From positions 201,121 through 265,120 of the forward strand of contig DDYB01000032.1 of NCBI GenBank assembly GCA_002347265.1: DNA of 64,000 nucleotides, written 5' to 3'. The stretch comes from Desulfobacteraceae bacterium UBA2245 (lineage in GTDB: Bacteria > Desulfobacterota > Desulfobacteria > Desulfobacterales > UBA2245). A model generated the notes under the pieces. It was not told where the DNA came from. It made no database searches and saw nothing but the letters and a program-made list of their open reading frames with translations. This document shows positions 52,523 through 62,243 of this stretch, piece after piece. Position 1 is the first letter of the stretch. The number at the start of each line of letters is the position of its first letter. A program made the translations under genes and the position numbers.

Positions 52523-53521
52523 TCAATTCTGCCGGCCGTTTTCCATTGATTCAAGCATTTTCCGGTAGCAATCGATGAATTCCATGGCCTGATCCCTGGA
52601 GGAAATCCTGCTGATGGCCTGGCGGAACCGGCTGCTGCCGGGCAATCCCTTGACAAACCAGCTCAGACGGCTGCGCATCATCCGGCATGCCCGGCTTTCT
52701 CCGAAATATTTCACCGACATGCCGAGATAATCGAGCATGGTTTGAAATCTCAATTCCATATCCGCTTCGAATCGCGGTTCAGCGTTGAGTCGCCGGCGGA
52801 TCTGCTCGAAAATCCAGGGATTACCGATGGTGCCTCGGCCGATCATGACCCCGTCGCAGCCGGTCTGCTCCATCATGTAGACGGCGTCCCGGGCATTCTG
52901 AATATCACCGTTTCCAATGACTGGTATTCGCAGGCGTTCTTTCAGGGCGCCGATCAGCGAATGAAAGGCTTTCCCGGAAAACCCCTGAGTTGCGGTGCGC
53001 GGATGGATGGCGACTGCGTCCACGCCGCAGTCCTGAGCGATCTGGGCGATGCAGATCGCCTGATCCCCGGAAGGGTTCCATCCGGTCCGGATTTTGATGG
53101 TCAGGGGAATGGAGACGGACTTGCGGACGGATCTGAGTATGGCTTCCGCCTTTTCAGGCGTTTTCATCAGGGCTGAACCGGCGCCGGACTTAAGCACCTT
53201 TTTGACGGAACAGCCGAAATTGATGTCCAGAATGTCTGCGCCCGAGTCCTGAACCATGGCGGCGGCCTCGGCCATGATGGCCGGATCGGCGCCGAAAATC
53301 TGGACGGACAGGGGCTTTTCTCCGGGGCAGCTGATCAACAGCTGGCGGGTTTTTTCCGAGCCGTAGACCAAGCCGTTTGCACTGATCATTTCCGAACAGA
53401 CCAGTCCGCAGTCGTAAGCCTTGGCCAGGAGCCGGAAAGGAAGATCGGTGATTCCGGCCATCGGCGCCATGACTGTCGGTGGATCTATGACCAGGGGGCC
53501 GATTTTAAGCAAGGGTTTCAT
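52523..53521 (-). CDS. dusB: tRNA-dihydrouridine synthase
   Basis: 332 residues from ATG 53521 (MKPLLKIGPL), chosen because the Dus fold starts there. It overlaps the end of the upstream DUF1848 gene by 17 bp. FMN barrel motifs: VMAPMAGITDLPFRLL, DINFGCSVKKVLKSGAGSAL with the catalytic Cys, IKIRTGWN, IHPRTATQGF, IGNGDIQNARDAV and GVMIGRGTIGNPWIF. It reduces uridines in the tRNA D-loop. The shape is DusB/bacterial Dus type. Confidence 0.93.
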   Translation of the reverse strand: MKPLLKIGPLVIDPPTVMAPMAGITDLPFRLLAKAYDCGLVCSEMISANGLVYGSEKTRQLLISCPGEKPLSVQIFGADPAIMAEAAAMVQDSGADILDINFGCSVKKVLKSGAGSALMKTPEKAEAILRSVRKSVSIPLTIKIRTGWNPSGDQAICIAQIAQDCGVDAVAIHPRTATQGFSGKAFHSLIGALKERLRIPVIGNGDIQNARDAVYMMEQTGCDGVMIGRGTIGNPWIFEQIRRRLNAEPRFEADMELRFQTMLDYLGMSVKYFGESRACRMMRSRLSWFVKGLPGSSRFRQAISRISSRDQAMEFIDCYRKMLESMENGRQN

Positions 53522-54425
53522 CACTTTGAAAATATTTCTGATTTGCGCCGGCATTCTTGGCCGGACTGGCGTAACAGTACAGACAGCCATGGCGGCACGG
53601 GTGATGACGATAGGATCCGATATCTCTGGATCGGGTGCATCGGCAGCCGGCTTTAACTCGCTGTCCGGCGTCTTTTTTCAGGCACGGCGAACCCCCGAAA
53701 AGCTCGGCCAGCAATGGCCCGGAAATACAGGAACTCGGCCCGGCATTGGCATTTTTTCCCAATTGCGCCAGTACCTGCGGTTCGCAGCATACTTCCAGCG
53801 CCATTCCACAGTTTTCAAGAATCGTTCCGAGCTTCGTCAGAACCTGTACTCTGGTTTCAAGGGGCGGGCCAATCCATTGCACCTCTGAATTCAGGCGGTT
53901 TCTTTGCCGAATTTTGGGGTAATGGTCCATGAAACTGGTGATGCAGCGCCGGATTCCCATGCGTGCGGCTGTCCGGGCAACCCATGTAAAATCATGCAGA
54001 TTGTCCATCAGTTCGTTGTTCCGGTTCCGGTAAAAACAGATCGGATCGAATCTCCAGGTAACGGTTGCCGGGTTGAAATGTCTGCAAAGATATTCAAGCT
54101 GCTCAAGCCGCTGCTGCAGGGACGGAATTCCGGGCTCCAGAAGCGGAGCCCGCGAATTGACGGTAAACTGAAAGTACAGGCGATAGCCCTGGCGGGTCAG
54201 TTTTTCTCCGGCTTCGGATCGGATGAACGGACCGAAATTCTTGGACCAGAACACGATGGAATGGACCCTGTCGGCGGCGGCCTGAATTCTGTAAATCCTG
54301 CCGTTATATGGATTGGGCGTTTCAAAGAACCCGAGACGGATCCGTTCCATGAACCAGTTCATGTAGAAGGCTGGAATATCGGTCCGCCTGGAGGCTGAGA
54401 TCACGATTTTTTCAGTGCAGTTCAT
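53505..54425 (-). CDS. DUF1848 family protein with C-terminal CxxxCxxC cluster
   Basis: 306 residues. The N-terminal ISASRRTDIPAFYMNWF is the DUF1848 signature, with RVHSIVFWSKNFGP and TWRFDPICFY following. The C-terminus has GCRCTRSRDIGSY and CRHGCLYCYA, a CxxxCxxC motif like that of radical-SAM enzymes but placed at the C-terminus. The family is uncharacterised, and an Fe-S or SAM radical enzyme is suspected. It starts 9 bp after the 110-aa gene and runs into dusB, so a three-gene operon is likely. Confidence 0.85.
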   Translation of the reverse strand: MNCTEKIVISASRRTDIPAFYMNWFMERIRLGFFETPNPYNGRIYRIQAAADRVHSIVFWSKNFGPFIRSEAGEKLTRQGYRLYFQFTVNSRAPLLEPGIPSLQQRLEQLEYLCRHFNPATVTWRFDPICFYRNRNNELMDNLHDFTWVARTAARMGIRRCITSFMDHYPKIRQRNRLNSEVQWIGPPLETRVQVLTKLGTILENCGMALEVCCEPQVLAQLGKNANAGPSSCISGPLLAELFGGSPCLKKDAGQRVKAGCRCTRSRDIGSYRHHPCRHGCLYCYASPAKNAGANQKYFQSDETLA

Positions 54426-54434
54426 GATGCGTTG

Positions 54435-54767
54435 TTACTGCTTTTTGAGATTCGCCAGTGAGATGATTTTTGCCCGCGGCTTTTTTTCGGAAGTTTCGGC
54501 GGCATCGTTGCAGGGAGTATCCGGCTGAGGCGTTTTGGAACATTCGACTTTTTCCAGGCGCACCTTTCGCCCGCCCATGGTGAATTCCGCGCCGTTGATG
54601 TAGGTGTCTTTCAATATCCATGAGACGGTTTGCAGCGGAACCTGAAGCAGCAGCAGTTTGACATGATACCAACTGGCTTTGTTGTCCGCGGCAATATCCT
54701 CGATTCTAGCGAAGATCAAGGGCTTGTCTTCAAAGTGAATCAGTACGAGATCGTTGATCGTGGCCAT
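54435..54767 (-). CDS. Hypothetical 110-aa protein
   Basis: Starts MATINDLVLIHFEDKPLIFARIED and looks like a small beta-barrel (SH3/PilZ-like) followed by a lysine-rich tail (SEKKPRAKIISLANLKKQ). I do not recognise a named family. No good Shine-Dalgarno is visible. The case for it is the sensible composition and its place directly before the DUF1848 gene. Confidence 0.65.
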   Translation of the reverse strand: MATINDLVLIHFEDKPLIFARIEDIAADNKASWYHVKLLLLQVPLQTVSWILKDTYINGAEFTMGGRKVRLEKVECSKTPQPDTPCNDAAETSEKKPRAKIISLANLKKQ

Positions 54768-55189
54768 ACGGCGGGTTCGCTATGCCTTTCTTTTTGTTAT
54801 GAATTCAGAAAACCACTATGACACAGGAGAAAGTTTCTGTAAAGCGCTTCGAAGGAGTTCGAAGACGGCGCACAATCTTTGTCTTGGCGGAATAAACTTC
54901 TTGACAAAAAATTAAGCGCCGATTTAACTGTTAAGTAGTATTAAATATTGGACGATTAAACAGATACATGCCTGAACGGAGCCGGTTGAGTTGTCTTGAT
55001 TTCAGGACTCCCGGGCGCCTTCCGAAAAGTTCCGCGTTTAGACCTGACAAAATAATGCTCATCTGTGCTTCGATCTGAGTTTGTTGAGGCAATAGTTGTT
55101 CTATCCTGTCTGAAAGTGAATGTTCGGCGGACATCCCGGCTTAAAGGGGAAGCGCAACAACCTGACGATGAAAAAATAAAGGAGGGATT
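54768..55189. other. Intergenic region with one possible promoter
   Basis: 422 bp between divergent genes. TTGACA (54901-54906), 17-bp spacer, TTAACT (54924-54929) is a possible plus-strand promoter, giving a long leader for the cNMP-domain gene. A 67-codon minus-strand frame here has no ribosome-binding site and I do not call it. Confidence 0.4.
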
Positions 55190-55723
55190 ATGATCAACAA
55201 GGAAATGCTGTCGAAAATGAAAATTTTTTCAGGTGTTCAAGGTGAAAAACTTTCAGAAATCGCTTCAAAATGCAGCCTGATGGAGATGAAGGCCAATGAA
55301 GTCATTTTCAAGCAGGGGGATGAGGCCAGGGATTTTTATGGTCTGCTTGAAGGGGAGGTGGAACTGAGCCTTGTTTTCAAGGATGAATTTCTCAGGCTGG
55401 ACATCCGATACGAATATTCGATTGTCGCCAAACGTGAAATCATCGAAAAACCGATTGTGGTGGAAACCATCCATCCGGGGGAGGTATTCGGATGGTCTTC
55501 GGTCGTCACCGACGGAAGATGGACTGCCGGCGCCCGCTGTTCCAAGCCAAGCCGGATTTTTTCGATTCCGGCCAAAATTTTTAAATCGATTCTGGATAAA
55601 GATCCCTCGCTCGGGTATGCGGTGATGCAAAATCTGAACGAGGTTGTTTCCAGCCGCTTGCAGCACCGAACGGATAAGCTGATAGAAGCCTGGGGAGAAG
55701 CCTTCGATTTGAACAAAATATAA
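55190..55723 (+). CDS. Cyclic-nucleotide-binding-domain protein without DNA-binding domain
   Basis: 177 residues, AAGGAGG upstream. A single cNMP-fold (VIFKQGDEARDFYGLLEGEVEL, ETIHPGEVFGWSSVVTDGRW) followed by a short helical tail. The phosphate-binding RxA motif of true cAMP sites is not clear (WTAGARCSKPSR may serve). No HTH, so not a transcription factor. It may be a stand-alone sensor or an inhibitor subunit. Confidence 0.85.
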   Translation: MINKEMLSKMKIFSGVQGEKLSEIASKCSLMEMKANEVIFKQGDEARDFYGLLEGEVELSLVFKDEFLRLDIRYEYSIVAKREIIEKPIVVETIHPGEVFGWSSVVTDGRWTAGARCSKPSRIFSIPAKIFKSILDKDPSLGYAVMQNLNEVVSSRLQHRTDKLIEAWGEAFDLNKI

Positions 55724-55794
55724 TTGCAGGGCTTATGCCTGTGCTTTACAGAATGCCTTTATCCGTCAGCTTCCGGTATGATGCATTGATGGCA

Positions 55795-55827
55795 GAGCCT
55801 CATTTCCCGCCTTAAAAAATGAGGCTC
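55795..55827 (+). other. 11-bp hairpin just upstream of the methyltransferase ribosome-binding site
   Basis: GAGCCTCATTT and AAATGAGGCTC with an 11-nt loop, then CGCG and TTTT, then AAGGAG. It could terminate the preceding gene or gate translation of the next. Confidence 0.55.
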
Positions 55828-55846
55828 CGCGTTTTAAGGAGATTTT

Positions 55847-56578
55847 ATGTATGCAAATTCCACAGACCCCTTAGGAGATGCCCTGACAAGTTACATCCAA
55901 GGAGACCTTTTGTCCAAGGTCGTGGTTTACCGGGATGACGGCCTTTCCGAGGACCTGATGATGAGCCGTTTTTTCCAGGAGCCCTCAAAGTTTACGCTGG
56001 TGGAAAAAACAGCCCTGGAAAACTGCCGGGGGCGGGTGCTGGATATCGGCGGAGGCGCAGGGCGTTACAGCCTTGCGTTGCAGAGCAGAGGCCTTCGCGT
56101 GTGCGCCATCGACATCAGTCCGGCTGCCGTTGAAATCATGAAGCGCCGGGGTGTACGGGATGCGCGGGTTGCCGATATTTTTAAATTTGAACCCGCCCAG
56201 GTTTTCGACACCCTGCTGATGATGATGCACGGAATCGGTATTGTGGAAAATCTGGCCGGGCTGGAGAATTTTTTAAAGCACGCATCCAGCTTGATCCAAT
56301 TCGGCGGTCAGATTATACTGGATTCCATTGATGTCCGGTGCACCCGGAATGTCATGCATCATGCCTATCAGGAAGTCTGCGGCCGGCTCGGAAGATACTT
56401 TGGAGAAACCCGGCTCCAGTTCGAATACCTCGGCAAAAAAGGGCCCTCATTCGGGTGGCTGCAGATTGATCCGAAAACCCTGGCCCATTATGCGCGCAGA
56501 GCCGGATGGGCAAGCGAGGTCCTGTACTGGGATGCCGGCGGCGACTATCTGGCCGGGCTGACCCGTCTGGAAGGCTGA
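55847..56578 (+). CDS. Class I SAM-dependent methyltransferase
   Basis: 243 residues, AAGGAG 6 nt upstream. The Rossmann SAM motif RVLDIGGGAGRYSLALQSRG is followed by the acidic CAIDISPAAVEIMKRRGV and FDTLLMMMHGIGIVENLAGL. Target unknown (small molecule likely, as there is no RNA-binding extension). Not coupled to its neighbours. Confidence 0.88.
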   Translation: MYANSTDPLGDALTSYIQGDLLSKVVVYRDDGLSEDLMMSRFFQEPSKFTLVEKTALENCRGRVLDIGGGAGRYSLALQSRGLRVCAIDISPAAVEIMKRRGVRDARVADIFKFEPAQVFDTLLMMMHGIGIVENLAGLENFLKHASSLIQFGGQIILDSIDVRCTRNVMHHAYQEVCGRLGRYFGETRLQFEYLGKKGPSFGWLQIDPKTLAHYARRAGWASEVLYWDAGGDYLAGLTRLEG

Positions 56579-56738
56579 GAAATCCGGATCTCCAGAGATT
56601 TTTGTTCAGCGACTTGAAATGTGCCTCAGGAGGTTTTCCTGCTTTTTGCGCCATTCATGCGGCTGAACCGGTGCAGGTTTCGAAGTTTTCTTTTCAACCC
56701 GGTGACTCGGAAGCTTGCCAGATGCCGGAAAGACTTGA

Positions 56739-57509
56739 ATGAAAATCGCCAGTTTCAATGCCAACGGAATCCGGGCAAGGATGCCGGTCGTTTTGCGATG
56801 GCTTGAGGAACAGGTTCCGGATGTTTTGTGCATTCAGGAGACCAAGGTTCAGGATTCCCAGTTTCCGGTCAATGCCTTTGAAGATGCCGGTTACCACTCG
56901 TTTTTCAGGGGTCAGAAATCTTATAACGGCGTAGCGGTCATCAGTCGCATTCCCCCGGTGTCCGCATGCTTTGGTTTCAACCCGGATGATGACGAACAGG
57001 TCCGGCTGGCCCGCATCGATTTTGACCGGTTCACTGTGGTCAACACCTATGTGCCCCAGGGGCAAAGCCCGGATTCAGAAAAATTCCAGTACAAGCTTGA
57101 CTGGCTGTCCCGGCTTCGAAGTTATTTTGAAACCGGGTTCAGCGCATCGGATCCGCTTATATGGGCGGGCGATTTCAATATCGCTCCGCATCCTATCGAT
57201 GTATATGATCCGCAGGCGCTGGCGGGCAGCGTATGCTATCACCCTCTGGAGCACCGGGCCCTGGATGCAATCCGCAGACTCGGGTTTACGGATGTATATC
57301 GCAAGCACAAACCCGATGATCCGGGTTTTTCGTTCTGGGATTACCGTATTCCCAATGCCCTGAAACGCAAGCTGGGATGGCGGATCGATCATATCTGGGC
57401 CACGGCGTCCGCAGCGGAAAAATCCCGGAGCGCCTGGATCGACGCGGAGCCCAGAACATGGGAGAAGCCTTCGGATCACACCTTTATCGTTGCTGTTTTT
57501 GATCTGTGA
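56739..57509 (+). CDS. xth: Exodeoxyribonuclease III
   Basis: 256 residues, EEP nuclease fold. Start motif SFNANGIRARMPVV, CIQETKVQDSQFP (metal-binding Glu), YVPQGQSPDSEKFQYKLDWL, WAGDFNIAPHPIDV (catalytic Asp/Asn), FSFWDYR and the terminal EKPSDHTFIV with the catalytic His. It acts in base-excision repair as an AP endonuclease and 3' exonuclease. The sequence is intact and of family length. Confidence 0.93.
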   Translation: MKIASFNANGIRARMPVVLRWLEEQVPDVLCIQETKVQDSQFPVNAFEDAGYHSFFRGQKSYNGVAVISRIPPVSACFGFNPDDDEQVRLARIDFDRFTVVNTYVPQGQSPDSEKFQYKLDWLSRLRSYFETGFSASDPLIWAGDFNIAPHPIDVYDPQALAGSVCYHPLEHRALDAIRRLGFTDVYRKHKPDDPGFSFWDYRIPNALKRKLGWRIDHIWATASAAEKSRSAWIDAEPRTWEKPSDHTFIVAVFDL

Positions 57510-57542
57510 GCAGGTGCTATCAACTTATTTAAGGAGCGTCAA

Positions 57543-59549
57543 ATGTTCCAGGATCTTCGACCGTTTTTTTATCCCAGGCATGTGGCGGTTATCGGCGCCT
57601 CGGAAAATCCCCGGAAAATCGGCCATGAAATTTTGAAAAATATTCAGGCCGGGGGATTTTCAGGAAATATCTATCCTGTTAATCCAACGAGTTCACAGAT
57701 TCTTGGAATACCCTGTTACGCAGGCATCGACAGAATTCCGGGACCGGTGGACCTGGCTGTTGTCGTGATTCCGGCAGGGCGGGTTCCCCAGGCGATTGCC
57801 GAATGCGGAAAAAAGGGAGTTCCGGCCGCCGTAATCATTACCGGCGGCTTCAGTGAGGCCGGCGCTTCGGGAGAGGCCCTTCAGAACCAGACGGTCGAGA
57901 CCGCCAAGCGTTACGGCGTCCGGCTGATCGGTCCCAATTGCCAGGGGCTCAACAATCCGCATGCATCTCTTTGCGCCTCATGGCCCCTTTTGACCCTCAG
58001 GGGCAAGGTGGCGGTGATCAGCCAGAGCGGCACCGTGGGGGCGGCGATGATGGACTGGTTTTCCATCGAAGGCCTGGGAGTTTCCAGCTTCGTGAGCATG
58101 GGAAACCGGGCGGATGTCGATGAATCGGATCTGATTGCCTGGTTTCAGAATGATCCCGGCACCGAGGTGATCGCCCTGTACCTGGAAGGAATCAAGGATG
58201 TCGGGCGTTTTCAGCGCGCCGTGGCGAACACGACCAAGCCGCTGGTGATCCTCAAATCGGGGCGAACCGCGGGCGGAAAGGTGGCCGCGGAATCGCATAC
58301 CCGCTCTCTGGCCGGCGCCGATGCGGTCTACGATGCGCTTTTCAGGCAAAGCGGGATATGCCGGGCGCAAACCATCGAGGAATTTTACGATTTTTCAAAG
58401 GCCATGGCCTATCTGAAGCCGCCGGCGGGAAATCGCGTGCTGTTTATCACCACCTCCGGCGGAGCGGCCATTCTGGCCACCGATGCCGCCGAGCGCGAAG
58501 GCCTCTCGGTTCCTCCGCTTCCTGAAGAACTGGCCGATGCACTGGAGGGGGTCATTCCAGCCCATGCCATTCGAAGAAACCCGCTGGATCTGACCGGCGA
58601 TGCAGATGCCGCCATGTTCGCCAGGGTGATGGAACGGTCCAGGCCGTATTATGATGTCCTGGGCGTCATCTTCGGAGATCCGATACAGAACGCCGCGCAG
58701 GTGGTAACAGCCGGCGCCTCGGAGCTGATCATATTCCTGGGCGGCGCCGAGGTGGAGCGCGAAGAGCGCATGAAGATGCACCGAAAGGGCATTCCGGTAT
58801 TTCCCACTCCGGAGCGCGGGATCCGCGCCCTTTCTCAGGCAATGCCCGCCGGTTTGAAAACGCGCCCGGCTCAGACAACCTTTCCGGAGGCCTCCGGCCG
58901 GAAACTGTCAGGCTTTTTTGAGTCCATCTCCTGGCTGGCTGAAAGGGGGATGCCCTGCGTGAAAACCCGGCTGGCGAAAAGCGCGGATGAGGCGGTTACA
59001 ATATCCGGAGAAATCGGCTATCCGGTGGTCCTGAAAGTGGAATCTCCGGACCTGATGCACAAGAGCGATGCGGGCGGGGTTCGGCTGGACCTGGCATCCG
59101 GCGCCGAGGTTCGGGACGCCTGCGAACGGATATTCCGGGACGTGAAAACCCGGAACCCGGAAGCGCGCATCAACGGAATCGCCGTCAGTTCCATGGCCCG
59201 TCCCGGACTTGAGCTGATTCTGGGCATGCGCCGGGATTCCCAGTTCGGTCCGGTTCTGATGTTCGGACTCGGCGGCATCGGCGTGGAAGTGTTCCGGGAT
59301 GTGTCCCTGAGACTGATGCCTTTTTCCAGAAACGACGCCCTGGCCATGATGTCGGAAATCAGGGGCGCGGCCATGCTTTCGGGCTTTCGGAACACGCCGC
59401 CGGTCGACCGGAATGCTCTGGCCGATGCCCTGGTCCGGCTTTCCGAACTTGCCCGGGACCATGAAGAAATCGCCGAGATGGATCTGAATCCGGTGATCGC
59501 CCGGCCGGACGGCATTCTGATCGTGGACGCGCGGATCATCCGGGCGTAG
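57543..59549 (+). CDS. NDP-forming acyl-CoA synthetase (acetate-CoA ligase family)
   Basis: 668 residues, AAGGAG 7 nt upstream. N-terminal CoA-binding domain (FYPRHVAVIGASENPRKIGH). Succinyl-CoA-synthetase-like domains follow (RLIGPNCQGLNNP, GKVAVISQSGTVGAAMMDW, ESHTRSLAGADAV with the phospho-His region). The C-terminal ATP-grasp (VVLKVESPDLMHKSDAGGV, FGLGGIGVEVFRDV) completes the fused alpha-beta form. It interconverts an acyl-CoA and acid with ATP synthesis, useful for energy recovery in anaerobes. Substrate not resolved. Confidence 0.9.
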   Translation: MFQDLRPFFYPRHVAVIGASENPRKIGHEILKNIQAGGFSGNIYPVNPTSSQILGIPCYAGIDRIPGPVDLAVVVIPAGRVPQAIAECGKKGVPAAVIITGGFSEAGASGEALQNQTVETAKRYGVRLIGPNCQGLNNPHASLCASWPLLTLRGKVAVISQSGTVGAAMMDWFSIEGLGVSSFVSMGNRADVDESDLIAWFQNDPGTEVIALYLEGIKDVGRFQRAVANTTKPLVILKSGRTAGGKVAAESHTRSLAGADAVYDALFRQSGICRAQTIEEFYDFSKAMAYLKPPAGNRVLFITTSGGAAILATDAAEREGLSVPPLPEELADALEGVIPAHAIRRNPLDLTGDADAAMFARVMERSRPYYDVLGVIFGDPIQNAAQVVTAGASELIIFLGGAEVEREERMKMHRKGIPVFPTPERGIRALSQAMPAGLKTRPAQTTFPEASGRKLSGFFESISWLAERGMPCVKTRLAKSADEAVTISGEIGYPVVLKVESPDLMHKSDAGGVRLDLASGAEVRDACERIFRDVKTRNPEARINGIAVSSMARPGLELILGMRRDSQFGPVLMFGLGGIGVEVFRDVSLRLMPFSRNDALAMMSEIRGAAMLSGFRNTPPVDRNALADALVRLSELARDHEEIAEMDLNPVIARPDGILIVDARIIRA

Positions 59550-59555
59550 AAACAA

Positions 59556-59590
59556 AAACGCCTCCCGAAGCGATCGCTCAGGAGGCGTTT
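59556..59590 (-). terminator. Terminator between the acyl-CoA synthetase and serC
   Basis: AAACGCCTCC and GGAGGCGTTT, 10-bp stem with an AGCGATCGCT palindrome in the loop. On the minus strand TTTTTG follows, so it ends serC. It may also act on the plus strand. Confidence 0.85.
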
Positions 59591-59609
59591 CATATTGTTT
59601 TAGCCGGGC

Positions 59610-60692
59610 TTATCCCTGCTTGCGTTCGAATTCCTTCATAAAGTCAGCCAGTGCCTTGCACGAAGCCATGGGTACCGCGTTATAAACCGATGCACGGCAG
59701 CCGCCTACGGATCGATGGCCCTTGAGGCCTCCCAGCGCGTTTTTCTGGGCCTGGGCCAGAAATTCCTTTTCCAGGTTTTCGTCCGCCAGCCTGAAGGTGA
59801 TGTTCATCAATGACCGGCTGTCCTTGTCGGCGGTTCCGCGGTAAAAATCCCCGCCGTCAATCACGTCGTAGATCAGGGCCGCTTTCTGCTCATTGATCGC
59901 CTGCATCTTTTCGAGACCTCCGACAGTCTCTTCCAGCCATTTGAGCACCAGGCTGGTTGCGTAGATGGCAAAACACGGAGGCGTGTTGAACAGGGAATTT
60001 TCCTTGGAAAAGGTTGTGTATTTGAGCATGACCGGAAGCTTTTCAGGAACTCTTTCCAGCATATCGTTTCGAATGATCACCATGCACACGCCGGCGGGGC
60101 CGATGTTTTTCTGGGCGCCGGCATAAATCAGGCCGAAAGGAGACGGATCAAACGGACGGCTGAGCATGTCCGAGGACATGTCCGCGATCAGGGGAACCGC
60201 GCCGGTATTTGGAAAGCTCGCCCACTGCGTGCCCTTGATGGTGTTGTTGGAGGTGATGTGCACATAGGCGGCCTGTCCGTCGAAAGCGATATTTTTGGGA
60301 ATGTAGCAGAAATTCCGGTCTTCGGATGAGGCGGCAACGCGCACGGATTTGCCAAGGTTCTTTGCTTCCTTGATGGCCTTGGTAGCCCAGGTTCCGGTGT
60401 TGACGTAATCGGCGGATTTTCCGTCAGCCAGCAGATTCATCGGAATCATGCAGAATTGAAGGCTGGCGCCGCCCTGAATAAACAGGACCTGAAAACGGTC
60501 GTCCAGCTTGAGCAGTCGCTTGGTGCGGATGACCGCATCGTTCAGTACGTCCTCGAACGCCTTGGAACGATGGCTGACCTCGACAATGGACATGCCGGTT
60601 CCGGCAAAATCGAGAAATGTTTCTTGAATTTCTTCGAGTACGCTGAGTGGAAGGGCCGCCGGGCCCGGATTGAAATTATGAACTCTTTTCAT
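59610..60692 (-). CDS. serC: Phosphoserine aminotransferase
   Basis: 360 residues, CGGAGG 7 nt upstream. It opens NFNPGPAALPLSVLEEIQE, with ISVIEVSHRS-type MSIVEVSHRSKAFE, GGASLQF and the PLP-lysine in FGLIYAGAQKNIGPAGVCMVI. It converts 3-phosphohydroxypyruvate and glutamate to phosphoserine in serine synthesis. Divergent from hisD. Confidence 0.95.
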   Translation of the reverse strand: MKRVHNFNPGPAALPLSVLEEIQETFLDFAGTGMSIVEVSHRSKAFEDVLNDAVIRTKRLLKLDDRFQVLFIQGGASLQFCMIPMNLLADGKSADYVNTGTWATKAIKEAKNLGKSVRVAASSEDRNFCYIPKNIAFDGQAAYVHITSNNTIKGTQWASFPNTGAVPLIADMSSDMLSRPFDPSPFGLIYAGAQKNIGPAGVCMVIIRNDMLERVPEKLPVMLKYTTFSKENSLFNTPPCFAIYATSLVLKWLEETVGGLEKMQAINEQKAALIYDVIDGGDFYRGTADKDSRSLMNITFRLADENLEKEFLAQAQKNALGGLKGHRSVGGCRASVYNAVPMASCKALADFMKEFERKQG

Positions 60693-60935
60693 GGTATTGC
60701 CTCCGATGACCTTTGATATTCTTTTTAATTGAAAAGTTCGTATCTTAATATCTGGGAAAAATATGTCAATCGAAATTTTGTGCCGTTAAAGCCGATTGCA
60801 AGTTCCGGCAAGGGATATTGACAAACCGCTCTTATTCGCCTAAATTTTTCGAAAATAATGTTGCCTAAGGAAGATGAACCTGATTGCCGCGTTCAAGGAC
60901 ATGGCTGGCTTGTAATTCTATCAAGAAGACAATTT

Positions 60936-62243
60936 ATGAAAATCTATCATTATCCTTCAAATTCTGCTGAAAAGAAGCTTTTGTCCATCATCAACCGGGG
61001 TCTTGCCTTTACCCGGAAACAAAACCACGAGGTGTCGAGAATCCTGGAAGATGTCCGGAAAAACGGAGATGCGGCCCTGATTCGATACGCCGCGAGGTTT
61101 GACGGAAGCCGGCTTTCGCCGGACAATCTTCAGGCGACCCCTCAGGAGATGGCTGCGGCATTAAAGCAGGTTTCACCCGATTTTATGGGAGCGCTGGACC
61201 GGGCCGCCTCGCAGATCGAGGATTTTCATCGCAGGCAGTTGCGCCAGTCCTGGATTGCTTCTCCGCGGGAAGGAACGCTTCTCGGGCAGCTGGTTCATCC
61301 GGTGGATGCGGCCGGAGTTTATGTGCCCGGAGGGAAGGGCGGCCGGACGCCGCTGGCGTCATCGGTGCTGATGGGCGCAATTCCCGCAAGAATTGCGGGA
61401 GTGAAGAACATCTACATGGTCACCCCGCCCACGGCCGAAGGCGGGGTCAATCCGCATCTTCTGGCAGCGGCCCACCGGGCCGGCGTTACCGCAATCTTCA
61501 AGACCGGAAGCGCCTGGGCCATTGGCGCCCTGGCCTATGGAACGACAACCATACCCCGGGTGGACGTCATTGTCGGACCGGGAAATATCTACGTCACCCT
61601 GGCCAAAAAACTGGTTTCCGGAATCGTCGGCATCGATATGATTGCAGGCCCCAGCGAGATCATGATCGTGGCCGATGAGACGGCGGATCCTGAATTCGTG
61701 GCCGCGGATCTGCTTTCTCAGGCCGAACACGACGCACTGGCCTCTTCAGTGCTGGCGACCTCCTCGCGCCGGCTGGCTCGTGAGACGGCAAAGGCGGTAT
61801 CCGGTCAGATTGATTCTCTGAGTCGCAGGGCGATCGCGCAGCAGTCCATTTCAAAATACGGAGCGATTCTGGTTGTTGCGGATATTCCGACCGCCATTGA
61901 TCTGGCCAACCGGATTGCACCGGAACACCTCGAACTTCAGATTCGGGACCCCTTCTCCCGTCTGGACCGGATTCGCCACGCAGGCGCCGTATTTCTGGGC
62001 GGTTTTACCCCGGAGCCTGTGGGAGACTATATGGCCGGTCCCAATCATGTCCTGCCGACAGCCGGAACCGCCCGGTTTTCTTCCGCGCTTTCGGTGGAAC
62101 ATTTTATCAAACGGACCAGCCTGATCCATTACACCCCTTCGGCCTTCCGTCAGGAAGCCGAAGATATCCTTCGGCTGGCGGAAATCGAGGGCCTGGATGC
62201 CCATGCCAACTCCGTGAGAGTGAGGCTCAGGGCATTTGAATAG
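60936..62243 (+). CDS. hisD: Histidinol dehydrogenase
   Basis: 435 residues from ATG 60936 (MKIYHYPSN). The longer frame from 60858 has no support. Zinc enzyme converting L-histidinol to histidine in two NAD-dependent oxidations. Signatures: VPGGKGGRTPLASSVLM, VGPGNIYVTLAKKLV, GPSEIMIVADETADPEFVA and LSQAEHD (catalytic Glu/His), with the C-terminal GPNHVLPTAGTARF. The rest of the his operon is not adjacent. Confidence 0.95.
   Translation: MKIYHYPSNSAEKKLLSIINRGLAFTRKQNHEVSRILEDVRKNGDAALIRYAARFDGSRLSPDNLQATPQEMAAALKQVSPDFMGALDRAASQIEDFHRRQLRQSWIASPREGTLLGQLVHPVDAAGVYVPGGKGGRTPLASSVLMGAIPARIAGVKNIYMVTPPTAEGGVNPHLLAAAHRAGVTAIFKTGSAWAIGALAYGTTTIPRVDVIVGPGNIYVTLAKKLVSGIVGIDMIAGPSEIMIVADETADPEFVAADLLSQAEHDALASSVLATSSRRLARETAKAVSGQIDSLSRRAIAQQSISKYGAILVVADIPTAIDLANRIAPEHLELQIRDPFSRLDRIRHAGAVFLGGFTPEPVGDYMAGPNHVLPTAGTARFSSALSVEHFIKRTSLIHYTPSAFRQEAEDILRLAEIEGLDAHANSVRVRLRAFE

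Noticed and set aside
54931..55134. 67-codon minus-strand frame in the spacer before the cNMP-domain gene
   Set aside because: No Shine-Dalgarno, no recognisable domain and no coupled neighbour.
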